This document shows positions 37,426 to 49,926 of a stretch of 64,000 nucleotides of DNA, piece after piece. The stretch lies in contig OX638131.1 in assembly GCA_951804985.1 (NCBI GenBank), forward strand, positions 3,224,001 to 3,288,000, given 5' to 3'. The position numbers and the translations under genes are program-made. Source of the DNA: Dryomyza anilis. Taxonomy: Eukaryota > Arthropoda > Insecta > Diptera > Dryomyzidae. Positions within the stretch are counted from its first letter, which is position 1. Every line of letters starts with the position of its first letter. Under the pieces are notes generated by a model. It ran no database searches, had not been told where the DNA came from, and worked only from the letters and a program-made list of their open reading frames with translations.

Positions 37426-40400
37426 TTGATAATCCTAACTATCATAATTACACCTACTTTAAAATTTCCCATGTGATCTAAGCTTCCCAACTGGTTTTTT
37501 TGTTTGTGATAGTAGTATTTAAATTGGATTAAATATCTACAAAATTAGAGAATTTTATAAGGTATATCAAAAGATATAAATTAAATAGTGATCGATCTGG
37601 ACGGAACAAAAACGGAAGAGCATGGCGAGGTTCATATGGAAAGTCCAAAAAGTCAACGAATTTTACATATACATTTTTTTTAAATATTTTAAAAATACCT
37701 GAGATAATGTGCTTTGTTTCGTGAATTCACACTTTGTTTCTAAAATGTGAACTTTTTTCATAATAAATCAAAGAAAAATTCAGGACGGAATAATTTTTTC
37801 TTTTTTATAAATACTTTTTGCATAAATGTTTTTTTTTTTTAATTATATTGAAAGGTAGCTGAGATAATTAACTTTATTTTTGTTCATATGCACTTTATTC
37901 CTAAAGTTTATAGTTTTTTCGTAATAAATCACAGAATAATTCCTGATGTTTCGTATGAAAATTTGCAGTATGATTTTTTGCTAAAAATAATTTTAAATCA
38001 ATATTCATAATCATTACTACGAAATTAAAAGTGATGTAAGATGTAGTTCCAGATGTTTTTTAAGCTTTAAATTTATAGTTATTCTTTTTTGTGGATTTTT
38101 TATATTTTTTACACTCTCAAAGTTCCGGTTGTGACAGAATTCAATTAGCTGTTAAAAATGTTCTTGAATTACTAGACAATCGATGTTTACATTTTCGAAA
38201 ATCCGAGGAATTTCTGCTTTAGAATCAGCCAAGTCTGCCATGTCTCGAAGACCTCCGATGCCTCGAAGTTATCTCGAGTAACTTCGGTAAAAACATTCGA
38301 TCTCGCTGCTTAATCGATTCTATTTTTTAAAATTTCGCGTACATTCAATCGCAATATTTTTCGAATCAATCTCGAACTTTCCACATTTTTTTGTTCGATA
38401 TCGTTTTGATTTCAAAAAATGTCTCGTACTGAAAAAACTTCGACAGAACGTATCGATATCTACCTACCATGTAGGTCTAATTTGACGCTCAATATCGCTA
38501 CGATAAAGTGTCCGACGTGTGAATTCTTCTTCTTCTCGCATTGATATCGAAACAAATGGCATACTGGGAGAGGATTCAACTCTTTAAAAAGAGTGGTTTT
38601 TCGTTCTGTATTGGTTCTGTACGTGACAATAGGACAGCCTTATAAAATGTGTCCCGTATTAATTAAGGTTGTCTAGAAAAAACAGAAAACTATATTTTAT
38701 ATCTGTATATCTTTCAAATTATTTAATTTGGTTACTCAAAGTACATGAAAAATTATTAAGGGGATTCAAATCAACTGCGTAAATAATGGAAATTCCGTTT
38801 TTAGTAGAAATTTACGCAAAATATGTATGAGAACATTTTACGAGTAATTTATAAATTTATGTGCCGGTTTTTATATGGAAAACATGTTAATATATTTTAA
38901 TAAAAAAATTGTACTAACTTTTGGTAAATTGTCAATAAAACTATTTTTGTAGTAAATGTTTGTTTATTAAATCATATTGTCAAACGATTTTAAATGATTT
39001 AGCTAAAAATTAAGGGCATCTAAAATTTTTAAAAATTAGTAACCGAAGTCAATACTAAGTGTGTTCAAGACAAATTTCTGATAAATTTGTTTTTATTTGA
39101 ATCCCCTTATTATATTTACTAGTTGTATAGTAATGTAAATTGTATGTCTTTATACGTTATCGTCGGAATAGAATTTGATTTTTTCAGATATTTTGATACA
39201 CATATTAAATATTTCAAATTCACCGTTATTTCAAAGAATTTAGCATTTTGAATTTTTCGGTCGTGGACGTTTTTCTGCAAATTCCCATATTGTTTAAATT
39301 TACGAAAAAAAAAATGTTAACAAAAATACCCCCTTAGATTTTAAAATTAAATTTGCGTTCTTTTGAATTTTTGTAAATTAAAAATAAAATTTGTTTAACG
39401 AACAGCAAACTCTTTCAATATCAACTCGATATCTATAACGACAAAACCAGCGATATCATTCTAGACATGTTTCATTTTATCAAAAAATACAATTTTTGTA
39501 TCAATAAAGATTATCGAAATCGATAATTTGGGCGCATATATGATATGGTCATAAAATTGTTAAAATATTGTTTGATTTGCTCGAAAGACAGCGAATTCAA
39601 AATCGTATATTAACAGCATTTTACATAAAATTCGATCGCAATTCGATAGAAAGTTGGAACATGTCCGATCATTCTGTAAAAAATGTCCAATCGAGCCAGC
39701 CATAACCTAACCTAACATAGTTCCAATCATTCCTCAAGTACAATATATAAATAACAATAAAAACCGATCACAACCAATCCTCAAAAATGAAATGTATAAA
39801 TCATAAATTTAATTTTTAAATTTTATATTATAATTTGCCACAGCTTATCGAAACGATTATACGATTTAATCACATTTTCAAGTGAACTATTTGTATTATG
39901 GCTTCCAATATTGATATATACTATATCAGTTTTCTTTAGAACATGAGTACAATGCGAAAAGTTATTATTAAGACCTCAGTTTAGTGGTAACTTCCTTTTC
40001 GGTACTTTTTTCTATTTGCTTATCATACAACAAACACTTATGGTGATATTTTATATCATTGCAAAAGCCTCCGGACGGATGGTCGAATCGACGACAAAGA
40101 GCAGGGTAATTCTTATCAGTAGTTGTATCTGGCATGGCATTCGAATTGCCTCGGAAATGCTCTCCGTTGTCTGCTACTCTTTTTATAATTTTCCCTTACT
40201 TTTTTTTTGTTTTTCTTTGAGACTGCGCATTTATTGCTCTTTGTTTTAAGCGTTCCGTTCTTGCACAAAGTGATAAAAACCATGTTAACAATTAACTTAA
40301 TGGCTAGTCAGACTTTAAAACTCGAACATTATTCAACGCGTCGGCGACATCAACGCATCGTCGCATTTTAATTTATTTTTTTTTACATTATTTTTGCATT

Positions 40401-40505
40401 CATATTTTTAATTTTGAATTATATTAACGAACGTATTGTTTGAATTTTTGTTTCTCTGGCAAACAAATTTTTTAAAATCAAACGAACATTTGTACGGTTT
40501 ACAAA
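37426..40505. other. Intergenic region upstream of gene 3
   Basis: AT-rich sequence with a dispersed repeat at 38220-38580 (see below) and nothing else recognised. The last ~190 bp before the gene 3 ATG contain no ATG and a GC-richer stretch (CAACGCGTCGGCGACATCAA at about 40334). This is probably the leader, but no clear TATA/initiator pair was found. Confidence 0.4.
38220..38580. repeat. Dispersed TCGAT-rich repeat (inverted relative to 21530-21780)
   Basis: Contains CTCGAAGACCTCCGATGCCT, TATCGATATCTACCTACCAT and ATTTGACGCTCAATATC, ending near AAATGGCATACTGGGAG. Blocks match the reverse complement of 21530-21780. Probably a decayed transposon. Confidence 0.5.
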
Positions 40506-43500
40506 ATGAAGTTGTCATATTTTTTATTAGTGGTGTTTTCGATTTGTGCGCTCAATGGTAAGCAGCATTTGAAGAAAAAGTGTTGAATTCAAAAAGAAAT
40601 GTGAAAAGTTTTGATAAAAAAATATGTATATATATATTTAATATAGTACAAGTTTCTCAAACGGTCAAACTTATTATAATTTTGAGGCTGTGCGATTTAC
40701 TCAAAAAATTAAAATTTACTGGCAAACATTATAACTGCGATTGTGAAAATTTATTTTAATTTCATTTAGTGTTTTGCAAATTATTATCTATATTATATCG
40801 TCACTGTCGTGCCAATGGGGCGAATGTGCATTTTAAAAAATATTGGGAAATCAAAATTTAAATTTTGAAGAAAGAATTTTTTTTTTGGAAAAATATTTAA
40901 ATAATGCCAATCAATAGGTGCTTTAAAAAAAAACAATTAATGCCTTTACACCACTATTTTATCTTATACCAATAAAAAGTTATGGCAAAAAAACTAAACA
41001 ATTCGCCCTTTTGGCATGTCAATATTTCGAAATCGTGCTTTTGGTTTTGTCTTTTGCGGCTATAAATATCCAACGAAACCACACACGATTTTGGCACAGT
41101 TTACTTGAGGAAAAACTGCATTAAAAAATTTAAAAAAAAACGCAAATGTCAACACATTCGCCCCTTCGGCGAATATTTAATATCAATAACTCGAATTATT
41201 AAAATACACAATTACTTAAAATGTTTGTGAAAAAAATGTTATATTCTAAGTGTATTGGGTTTCTATAAATCTTATTAACGTATAGATTGTCGAAATTAAG
41301 TCAATTATTGAAATTTATTCAAATTTAGTTTATTCAAATTTAGTTTGGTAATTAAATCTCAACCAACTACTAAAATCATCATAATTATAAATACCATAAT
41401 AAAAGCAGTACTAGGGTCATGATCAGGAAGTTATCATTGTATTTTTACCTTATCTGAACACTACCAGTTACAGAAACAATATGATCAGGACATGATCATG
41501 TCTACTGTAATAGAGCCAAATTCTACTAGGGTAATTCATAATACTAATGAAAAATTCATGAAATTTTATTTATGAATCTGGTAGTTGATAGAGTTATAAA
41601 TAATATTAACTCGAGATAAAATTTCGGACATTTTTCTGTAATATTTCGGCTATATTTCAGGCAAACACATGGATAAATGAAACTTTGGAATGGTATTTTC
41701 AATGCAAATTCCCGCTAAAAATTGGGGATAAACAGAAAATATCCAGTTAATATTTCGCTCTTTTCACTATTAAAATTTATTTTAGAGTTTGTAAATTTTT
41801 TGGGTTTTCAAGTTTATGAAAATATCGAAAGGAAATGATCAGAAGAGTTTTTAAATCTCTTGGAGAGTTTTTAAAATTCTTCAATGCAAATTCTCGGTGA
41901 AAATTGAGGATAAACAGAAAATATCCAGCTAATCTTTTACTCGAAAACAATTAAAATTTAATTTATACTTTGTAATTTTTTTGGATTTCGAAGTTTATGA
42001 AAATATCAATACATCTAATGATCAGAAGAATTTTAAAATTCTTGGAAATGCAAAAATCACAATCACATCTTCTGAAACAAAAATTTATGAAATTAACTAT
42101 ATCACACACTATTAAATCTGTTTTAGAGTAATGTACGAAATAAGATTTGTGTGGAAAAAGAAGCTTAAATTGATCGTATGTTTTCCTGGAATTTCTTAAT
42201 ACAAAAAATATATTTTAATACAAATTTACCCTACACAAAACCGTTTTCAACATTACAATATTAGTTGCTACATCTCATAAAATCAATAGGACGTTATTGA
42301 TTTAATAGTATATTTTCATAAATAGTATTATTGTATAGTAATAATAATAATAATAGTTTGGCGCTACAGTCCTGTATAGAACTTCGGCCGAGCTCTCTCA
42401 CCATTTGAGCTGTGCGTGTTATATTTGTACTCAAATTGGTGGGACCTACAGTTTATTGCCGAATCCGAATGGCTTTTCATACACCCAGAAAAAAATACTA
42501 TATAAATAATAGTTTTTTACTATTAAAAATAGTCAATAGGAGAAATTATTATTTTAATCGGAAAATACCATTAAAAACTAGAAAGTACCATGACATTGCC
42601 ATTGAGTTTATATGAGAAGATTTATTTTTTGTATACCATTAAATCAATAATTGTCCTATTGACCAATTTTAATGGGATTTCAGGGAATTTTTTTCTGGGT
42701 GTAGGCATTGTTTTACTCTCGTAGGTTTGCCATTGACTGCCGAGAGGTAGCGTCGCATAGAAAAATGTTTTATATGAAAAAGATGTTGGCACTCGCTGGG
42801 GATCGAACCGCGGACCTTTTGGCTCGTAGTCGAACGCACCAGCAACTTTTCGCTCGTAGTCCAACGCACTAACCAGACGAGCTACCGACTTTTGTATTAT
42901 TTAATCGGATTTATCGATTGTAATAACAGTTTATCCTATTGACTAATTTCAGTATTAAAAAACTATTAATTTTATTGTATTTTTTTCTGAATGTAATGTT
43001 TCCGAATGCTGCAAATAATCTTGCCAAACTGTAAACATATTTTTTTTAGAGATTCCAAAATTTTTAGAAATTTGAAGTATATGAAAATATTGTACAGAAC
43101 TACTGAACAGAAAATTTGGAAAAACATTCGATTCCACATTTTAAAATTTTGAATACGTTATTTTGTCACACATTTTAAATCAATACACCAAATTGTGCAT
43201 GGATTTTTTAATTTCGAAAAAATATACATTTTTTTATTATACAATTTTATACAGTCTATCTTATACAAAATACTTTTCGTAATTTATTTTGTTTATTTAT
43301 ATTATTTTTTTATTTATATTTCAATGAACTACAACTTGGTATGGCTAGACAATACATGTTTTTTCCACCAAAAAATTTTCAAAAAATTGTTGAAACTTAA
43401 CTTAATATGATTTCTATAACCTGAATCGAATGATGACATTTTCGGCCATATTGGGATAAGTAGGAAGTCAAAACATTAGGTTTTGATCTGGCTGGACTCA

Positions 43501-46421
43501 CCCCATAGATATTAACTTAATACCTCATTCAATAATTTCACATCCTAGGGTTAATGTATAGATCAAATTATGTGAAAATCTTATAATCCAGCATGTTCTA
43601 TTTCCCTTTTAAATAGTACCAGAATTAAAAATCGATCAATAGACTCAAAAAAAATACTATAAAATCAATAGTTTTTTGCTATTAAAATTACCATTAAAAA
43701 TCATTAAATACAAAATACTATAGAATTGTATTTATATGAAAAATGTATTTATCGAATGAATAACTGTCCTATTGACCAATTTTAATATGTTTTTTTTCTG
43801 AGTGTACGTTTGAGTTTTCTGAAACCAATTCAATTCGAAATTTGACATCAAATATATTATTTTCGATCGAAAGTGTAATTCGAAACATTTTCTAATATTT
43901 CGTTAGATTGTTTTTATTTCATTACCAAGCCTTTTTTACTCTAAGTGTTCAAATTATATTTTAATAGTTGACAATTTCTAACTATATCTTTTAAAATATA
44001 AAATACTGAAATCACTAAAACTGTACTACATATAATTAAATAATATTTAAATAATAAACAAAAAAAAAATGATTAGGCTGACTTTCGTTCAACACAAAGA
44101 AAGCAAGTCACCCTGGTTCACAATAAAGTGCAAAATACACGTTTTATTTCATCTGTAACATACCGTTTATAGTCATTTGCTGATGTCTGAGACGAAAATG
44201 ACTAAATAAAGTGAAAATTTAATATATGAATCATTTTTATTTTTCCCCATGGTTCAATGTAACGTTACCGATTCATTGCACATTACACAATCTCGAAATA
44301 GAAATCAAAACAGCACAAAAATACGCAATAATTAAAAAGAAAACCACTTGTGTGCAACCTTTAAGATAACCAATTATTGGTTGGTTCTTCAGAAACATAT
44401 CTGACGAATCATTAAGCATCGATCTCAATGTGATTTCGATGATAACGATGTAGTACATGGTGACTTCATCAGATACATACTTTAAAACACATAAAAAAAA
44501 CACCTGTTTTTTGATGTCGAAATGATTATTGCACAATTTATAACAGTGGTTCCCAGTCATTCTGCAACCAACTAAAATGTCTTGTTGTACACAATGCTGT
44601 TGTTTGTTGCACATACTATATGAATGAAATGTACTCAGCAGAAACCAAGTGTTTGTTGTTGTGTTCGATTTACTGCTATACAAGTAAACGAATAACGCAA
44701 TAACAAAATACATATGAAGTTCGGACCAAAGAAACGCAAGTTCGCTGTACTGCAAATTTTTATTTTAGACAAAACTACTTCTGATTTTTGTTTTCTTTGA
44801 TTTTTGTACAACATAAATTTTGTACAACACAAATGGCGAACACATTTACTAGTTGGGCACTTTTATTTTTAATGATTACAATAGTAATTTAATATTTATT
44901 TCATTATTACTTTTGTAGGCATCTATGCCGATGATCTGTACTGCTTCGATTGTGAGGGCGATGAATGCAATAATATTACCAAGGACATGCTTAAATACTG
45001 TGGACCAGACAAGGATGAATCTACGACAGAAGATAGCAGCAGCGGCGAAGTTAGTCCAACGCCGTCAACACCAGTTTCAACGGTTGAACCAAGTTCACCA
45101 TCTACCGTAGATTTCAGTACACCGGTTGCTTCTACTACAGGTGGCAGTGCATCTTCAACTGTTGATGTCAGTACTCTGTCCACTGTTGCATCAACCGTAG
45201 ATGGCAGTACACCATCCACCGTTGATATCAGTACACCATCCACCGTTGATATCAGTACACCATCTGAATCTACTGTTGCATCTACCGTAGATGGCAGTAC
45301 ACCAACTGAATCCACTGTGGCATCTACCGTAGATGGAAGTACACCAAATGAATCCACTGTTGCATCTACCGTAGCTAGCAGTACACCAACTGAATCCACT
45401 GTGGCATCTACCGTAGATGGAAGTACACCAAATGAATCCACTGTTGCATCTACCGTAGCTAGCAGTACACCAACTGAATCCACTGTTGCATCTACCTTAG
45501 ATGGCAGTACACCAACTGAATCCACTGTTGCATCTACCTTAGATGGCAGTACACCAACTGAATCCACTGTTGCATCTACCGTAGATGGCAGTACACCAAC
45601 TGAATCCACTGTTGCATCCACCGTAGATGGCAGTACACCTACTGAATCCACTGTTTCATCTACCGTTAATGGCAGTACACCAACTGAATCTACTGTTGCA
45701 TCTACCGTAAATGGCAGTACACCAACTGAACCTACTGTTGCATCTACCGTAGATGGCAGTACACCAACTGAATCTTCTGTTGCATCTACCGTAAATGGCA
45801 GTACACCATCTGCTTCATCTACCGTAAACGACAGTACACCATCTGAATCCACTGTTGCATCCACCGCAGATTCCAGTTCGACATCACCAGTCGATTCCAG
45901 TTCAACCACAATTGTTGGACCCGATTCACATGCATTAAATTCCACCACTGTATCGAGTTCTTCCAACTCCACCACATCACCAATATCTGCATCAATCCGT
46001 CGTCGTCGTCAAATTTTTACCTCCGCAGATATGACCGCCTCAGACGTACTTATCGCGAATTATCGCATCCGATCACGCACTGCACGCGCTTCCGGCGACC
46101 GTTACGCTTGCTATAAGCTCTCAATTCCAGGTGAGAGTAACAACCCCGACTTCTTGGTTAAAATAAAATCCTTCAATAATCATCTTTCCAAAACCATTTT
46201 CAGATGGCAGCAGTTCGAAACCTAAACACGGTTGCATCAAATACAGCACCGCTCAGTCCGCATGTGGCGCAGCGATAGAGGAGGAGGACTTATCATCGGA
46301 GTCACAGGACGCAGTCTCCTGCACATATTGCTTCAACAGTGAGTGCAATAGCGGTGCCGCACTGAAGATGTCTTTGTTGGTGATGCTGGTCGCAGTGCTA
46401 TTCGCGGTATTCAGTCATTAA
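40506..46421 (+). CDS. Gene 3: mucin-bearing Ly6/DUF753-like GPI-anchored protein with furin-type site
   Basis: Exons are 40506-40557, 44919-46130 and 46204-46421; introns of 4,361 and 73 bp are phase 1. The product is 493 residues. Signal peptide residues 1-17 are hydrophobic (SYFLLVVFSICALN). The first half-domain is LYCFDCEGDEC...KYC (Cys 26, 29, 34, 45). Then 369 residues, mostly 14-residue TESTVASTVDGSTP repeats, end in a RRRR site at 378-381 (bases 45998-46009). The second half follows: YACYKLSIP (Cys415), KHGC, SCTYCFNSECNSG and a hydrophobic GPI-type tail (MSLLVMLVAVLFAVFSH). Ten Ly6 cysteines are all present. It is a paralogue of gene 4: both share CEGDxCN and a YRxRS..ARA motif after the cleavage site. 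A long antisense open frame over the repeats is a by-product of the 42-bp period. Confidence 0.9.
42340..42895 (-). mobile_element. tRNA-derived SINE split by a MITE, in gene 3 intron 1
   Basis: The body (42355-42480 and 42704-42895) matches 28300-28540. On the reverse strand the head reads TCGGTAGCTCGTCTGGTTAG, a GTGCGTTGGACTACGAG block, then GCGGTTCGATCCCCAGCG (B box GGTTCGATCC), strongly tRNA-like. A ~33-bp internal duplication in the head repeats the ACGAGC...GTGCGTT unit. The (ATT)n tail is at 42343-42357. Confidence 0.75.
42482..42701. mobile_element. MITE with CACCCAGAAAAAAAT ends inserted in the SINE
   Basis: A 220-bp element with terminal inverted repeats CACCCAGAAAAAAAT and ATTTTTTTCTGGGTG. 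It is flanked by TA at 42480-42481 and 42702-42703. The uninterrupted SINE at 28.4 kb has a single TA at that position, so the TA is a target-site duplication as in Tc1/mariner-type elements. The interior (CTATTGACCAATTTTAAT, TATTAAAAATAGTCAATAGG) is shared with copies at 43641-43805 and, partly, 42900-42996 and 57305-57450. Confidence 0.85.
43641..43805. mobile_element. Second copy of the CACTCAGAAAA-type MITE
   Basis: Left end ACTCAAAAAAAATACTATAA, right end TTTTTTTTCTGAGTGT, with CTGTCCTATTGACCAATTTT inside. This is the same family as 42482-42701, about 55 bp shorter. Confidence 0.7.
45263..45808 (+). repeat. 42-bp coding minisatellite of gene 3 (13 units)
   Basis: Thirteen uninterrupted 42-bp units encode [TNS]ESTVAS-TVDGSTP-type 14-mers. 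Shorter or degenerate units flank them on both sides (STVDISTP before, SASSTVNDSTP after). Variant units with NES, NGS or NDS create N-glycosylation sequons at set positions in the unit. Two alternating pairs (TVDGSTP-NESTVAS-TVASSTP) suggest duplication of two-unit blocks. Confidence 0.92.
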
Positions 46422-46487
46422 ATAGTCTAATGGTCTAATTTAGTTTTAATATTAGTGCAAAAATAGTTCTAAACATAAATGTACATA

Positions 46488-46493
46488 AATAAA
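46488..46493 (+). terminator. Poly(A) signal of gene 3
   Basis: AATAAA 67 bp after the stop codon. Confidence 0.55.
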
Positions 46494-46544
46494 ATTTTAA
46501 AAAATCTAAATTCAAATTTTAAAAGTTGTTTCTGACCAGTGGGT

Positions 46545-46625
46545 TTGTGAAGACGGACACAAGACAGACAGACAGACAAACGGACATGGCAAAACGGACT
46601 CGGATAGTGATGCTGATCATGAAAT
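46545..46625 (-). mobile_element. INE-1-like fragment (reverse strand) downstream of gene 3
   Basis: The reverse complement reads ATGATCAGCATCACTATCCG, AGTCCGTTTTGCCATGTCCG and a GTCTGTCTGTCTT run. It matches the GATCAGCATCAC-ATGTCCGTCTGTC core of 35436-36145. The 46.6-47.4 kb tandem array begins immediately beside it. Confidence 0.6.
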
Positions 46626-47370
46626 TTTAACCCCTATTAAATCTGATTATTTGGTATAAAAATCATAAGGATCGATCTAAACGGAATGTCGTAGAGGGGT
46701 CATACTTTGCACCTTTTTATCCCATACTAAATATGTTTATTTGGTATAAAAATCATAGGGATCGACTCAGTAGGAGTGGAGATATCACATGTTTAACTTC
46801 AAAAGTCTGTAGAACGTCAAACGTCAAACTTTACACTTTTTAACCCATACTAAATCTGATTATTTGGTATAAAAATCGTAGGTATCGACCTTGTAGGAGT
46901 CGAGATAACACATTTTTAACTTCAAATGACTGTAAAATCTAAACGGAATGTCGTAGAGAAGTCATACTTTGCACTTTTTTTCCTTACTTCAAATGGCTGT
47001 AGAATCTAAACGGATGGGTCTAAATTCGTATCCCATACTAAATCTGTTTATTTAGTATTAAAATCATAGGGATACTTAGTCCATCCCTATGAATTTTATA
47101 CCAAAGGATTCGAGATATCACATCACTAACTTTAAATGTCGTAGAAGGGTCAAACTTTGCACTTTTTATCCTAACTTCAAATGGCTGTATAATCTAAACG
47201 GAGCATCGTAGATGGGTCTAATCCCATACAAAATCTGATTATTTGGTATAAAAATCATAGGGATCGACTCAGTAGGAGTCGAGATACCACATCTTTAACT
47301 GCAAATGGCTGTATAATCTAAACGGAGCGTCGTAGAGAGGTGAAAATTTGCATTTTTTACCCCATATTAT
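46625..47370 (+). repeat. ~120-145-bp tandem repeat downstream of gene 3
   Basis: About five imperfect units each contain CCATACTAAATCTGATTATT, TGGTATAAAAATCATAGGGA, TCGACTCAGTAGGAGTCGAG, TTTAACTTCAAATGGCTGTA and AACGGAATGTCGTAGAG. Some units have deletions. Together with the neighbouring INE-1 core it may be an expanded internal part of such an element. Confidence 0.75.
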
Positions 47371-47697
47371 ATCTGATCGAAAGTTTGTTGATTCATTTTA
47401 ATAAAATATGTGAACAAATTAGGTAATTTGCGATGTATTTTGATAGATCAACATCTTCTCATCATTTCAAATTTCAAAAACTGTCTTCGAAATTTTCACT
47501 CGATAAATCAACTCAAGAAATATTCCGTCTGTTACAAACTGACTATTAATGTAGAGTATAGAAATCCATAGTAAATATAACCTTTCGATGTTGAATTTGC
47601 ATAAAATACATGAAATTTATATTCCGAAATCAAATTATAGTACTGCAGAAAGATAAATTCAATCGAATTGAAATATTGAATACGATTTCGATGGAAA

Positions 47698-48685
47698 CCC
47701 AGCAGGAAATGGCATCATAGACGACAAAGTCTTCAATAATGAATCGAGGACATTAGAAAATTTGTCATTGATGAATGTGTCAATAACAATTTCATGAGGG
47801 ACATTGCATTAAAGACGTCATACACCATATGTCATATATACAGATATCAATGACATTGTGAAAATCCGTTATTGATGAAAATTAACATTGACGTGACATT
47901 CCCCTAAAGGTATGCCGCATTTATGTTGTGAAATGCATGTGAAATGCATGTGAAATACATACAACATATGTCTAGGGGCAGCATTTACACGTAAAACTGA
48001 CATTTTGTGTTAGATGTCACCCTGCCATATAATTCATAGGCCCAATTTTTATAAAAGCGGGATAATAAGCAGTAGGAATATTGAAATATGATGGCCATTA
48101 GTAAAATACGTTATTGACATTAGCAAGTACACATGCCATTCCAACCGAGAATAAAAGAACCCCAGACAAAATTGTTGGCAGGGTCGAGACAGTTCAGAAA
48201 TAATATCTCGACATATTTCAAAAAAATAAAAACGGAGTTTGTTTAATAGCTGACTATTTTCTGCCCATTCCCAAAATATGGCGTGAATCTGCCATTAAAA
48301 TGCCATCAAATTTTACAATGTCCTGCTATACACTTCCCTAGGTATTCCATTCAGCTTTGCGTTTGCCGGAAATATGCCGGAAATATTCCTGAAAAATGAC
48401 AGAAATTTTGTGTCGGGAAAATAATAAAATTGAAATAATAAATAAAGTAAGGTAAATAAAAAAATATATAAATTAATTATAAAATTAATAAAACAATATA
48501 AAAATTATGTATGACAATCATTTGTGATTTCCTTGGTGAATTATGTACATGTCATCGTTAATGCTACATCATACATGAATCGGATGACATTTGCAGGGCA
48601 AAAATGCTATCGGTTATCGATGTTTCTGACCTGACATAGGGGAATCGTTGAGGAATCATTGCTGACATTTCCTGCTGTAAATTTG
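47698..48685. mobile_element. Putative TIR element carrying a nested MITE
   Basis: The left end CCAGCAGGAAATGGCATC and the right end GACATTTCCTGCTGTAA are inverted (shared CAGCAGGAAATG). The interior has repeated TCATTGATGAA/GACATT words and a nested element at 48162-48417. The short TIR makes this a tentative call. Confidence 0.35.
48162..48417. mobile_element. Second copy of the ACAAAATTTTTGGCA foldback family
   Basis: Left end CAGACAAAATTGTTGGCAGG, right end CAGAAATTTTGTGTCGG. The interior shares GACAGTTCAGAAATAATATC, CGACATATTTCAAA and AATATGGCGTGAATCTGCC with 22376-22661, but the central arms are rearranged. Confidence 0.7.
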
Positions 48686-49926
48686 AAAAATGCGGGAAGC
48701 ACCAATATAATTTCTTCATACGTCGTTGCATTATTCTTTTCCAGTTAAAAATGAAGCTATTTACACCAACCTTAAGCATCGCGTGAATTTTATTTAGACT
48801 GATTCATAAAAACAATTGCATGATAATTTATTGTATTATATTTTGAAATGGTAGCAACTAATCTTTCATTTCAATGCGATATTAATTTGTTTATAATAAT
48901 AAAATCATATTGATAACATCTGAAAACACGGCTATAAAATGCCCTACCTATATTTGTATTATTTATGGGAATTTTTTAACAATCTTTTGCGTTTTAATTG
49001 TTTAATTATTGCCTTAGTTTATTGCCACAAATACTTTCATTTCCTAGAATCACTGTCAGTAAATAATGACGCACCCCATAATAAACGGCAAGATTAACGT
49101 ACAAAATAAAAACAGGGCTCTAAAGTAAAATAGAAACTAAGGATATATTATTCATAAATTCATTCTTTATAATTATATTAAAATTTAGCTTTTTTATTAT
49201 AAAAAATTTTTATACTTGTGGCAAAAGATATGGATGTTAACAAGATGAATATGATTGGTGATTGCCTGCACAATAATATGATTGATAGTAATAATATGTA
49301 TGATATTCAACATGTATCAATCATGTTATTTATAAAAGAAAATATACTGAGAGAGAGATTTAAGTGAGGTATATGATTGAGTATATCATATTTTTTTCTC
49401 GTCACAATTACCTCCAACATATTAAATGATTGCCACAAGCTTAAATACAGCATTTTCGTTAACATGTTACTAATAAACACATTTTTTTAATGCATGTAAT
49501 ATTTTTGTATTATTTTTTGTCAGACATTTGCCTTGAATGATTTTTGTGCCCTATAATTTATTACCTATACTTTTTATAACTGTTTTATATTGTTATAGCA
49601 AAAAAGCAAAATCAATACACCATATGAATAATATGAATATGAAAGGCTTATCTATCTTATCAGAAACAAAATATCTATCTATTGACGATTTTTATTATGG
49701 CTTTTGTTCTTTTTTGTAATTTTTGTGCCTGGTTAATTGCAAATATAAACCATGTATTCATTTCATTAAAATGTTAGTTGGATATAGAAACTCATCGTTG
49801 ATCAAACGTGAAACCAAAAATACTACTGCATTTGGATTATTTTTTTTTTTTTGTAAAGTGAAAAAAAATTATACATTTTTATTTAATTGAAAATAATTCA
49901 TAATTGGACAACAAAAAATCAATAAA

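Noticed and set aside
39695..39720. Telomere-like AACCTAACCTAAC run
   Set aside because: Only two units. Such short runs are common in fly intergenic DNA and there is no array.
42780..42895. tRNA gene on the reverse strand
   Set aside because: Good B box, but the head carries a ~33-bp internal duplication and is joined to the SINE body. Not a functional tRNA.
44923..45975. 350-codon reverse-strand open frame over gene 3
   Set aside because: It is made of VDATVDSVGVLPST-type repeats that mirror the 42-bp sense repeat. Any repeat whose period is a multiple of 3 keeps antisense frames open. The sense frame has proper splice sites and domain structure.
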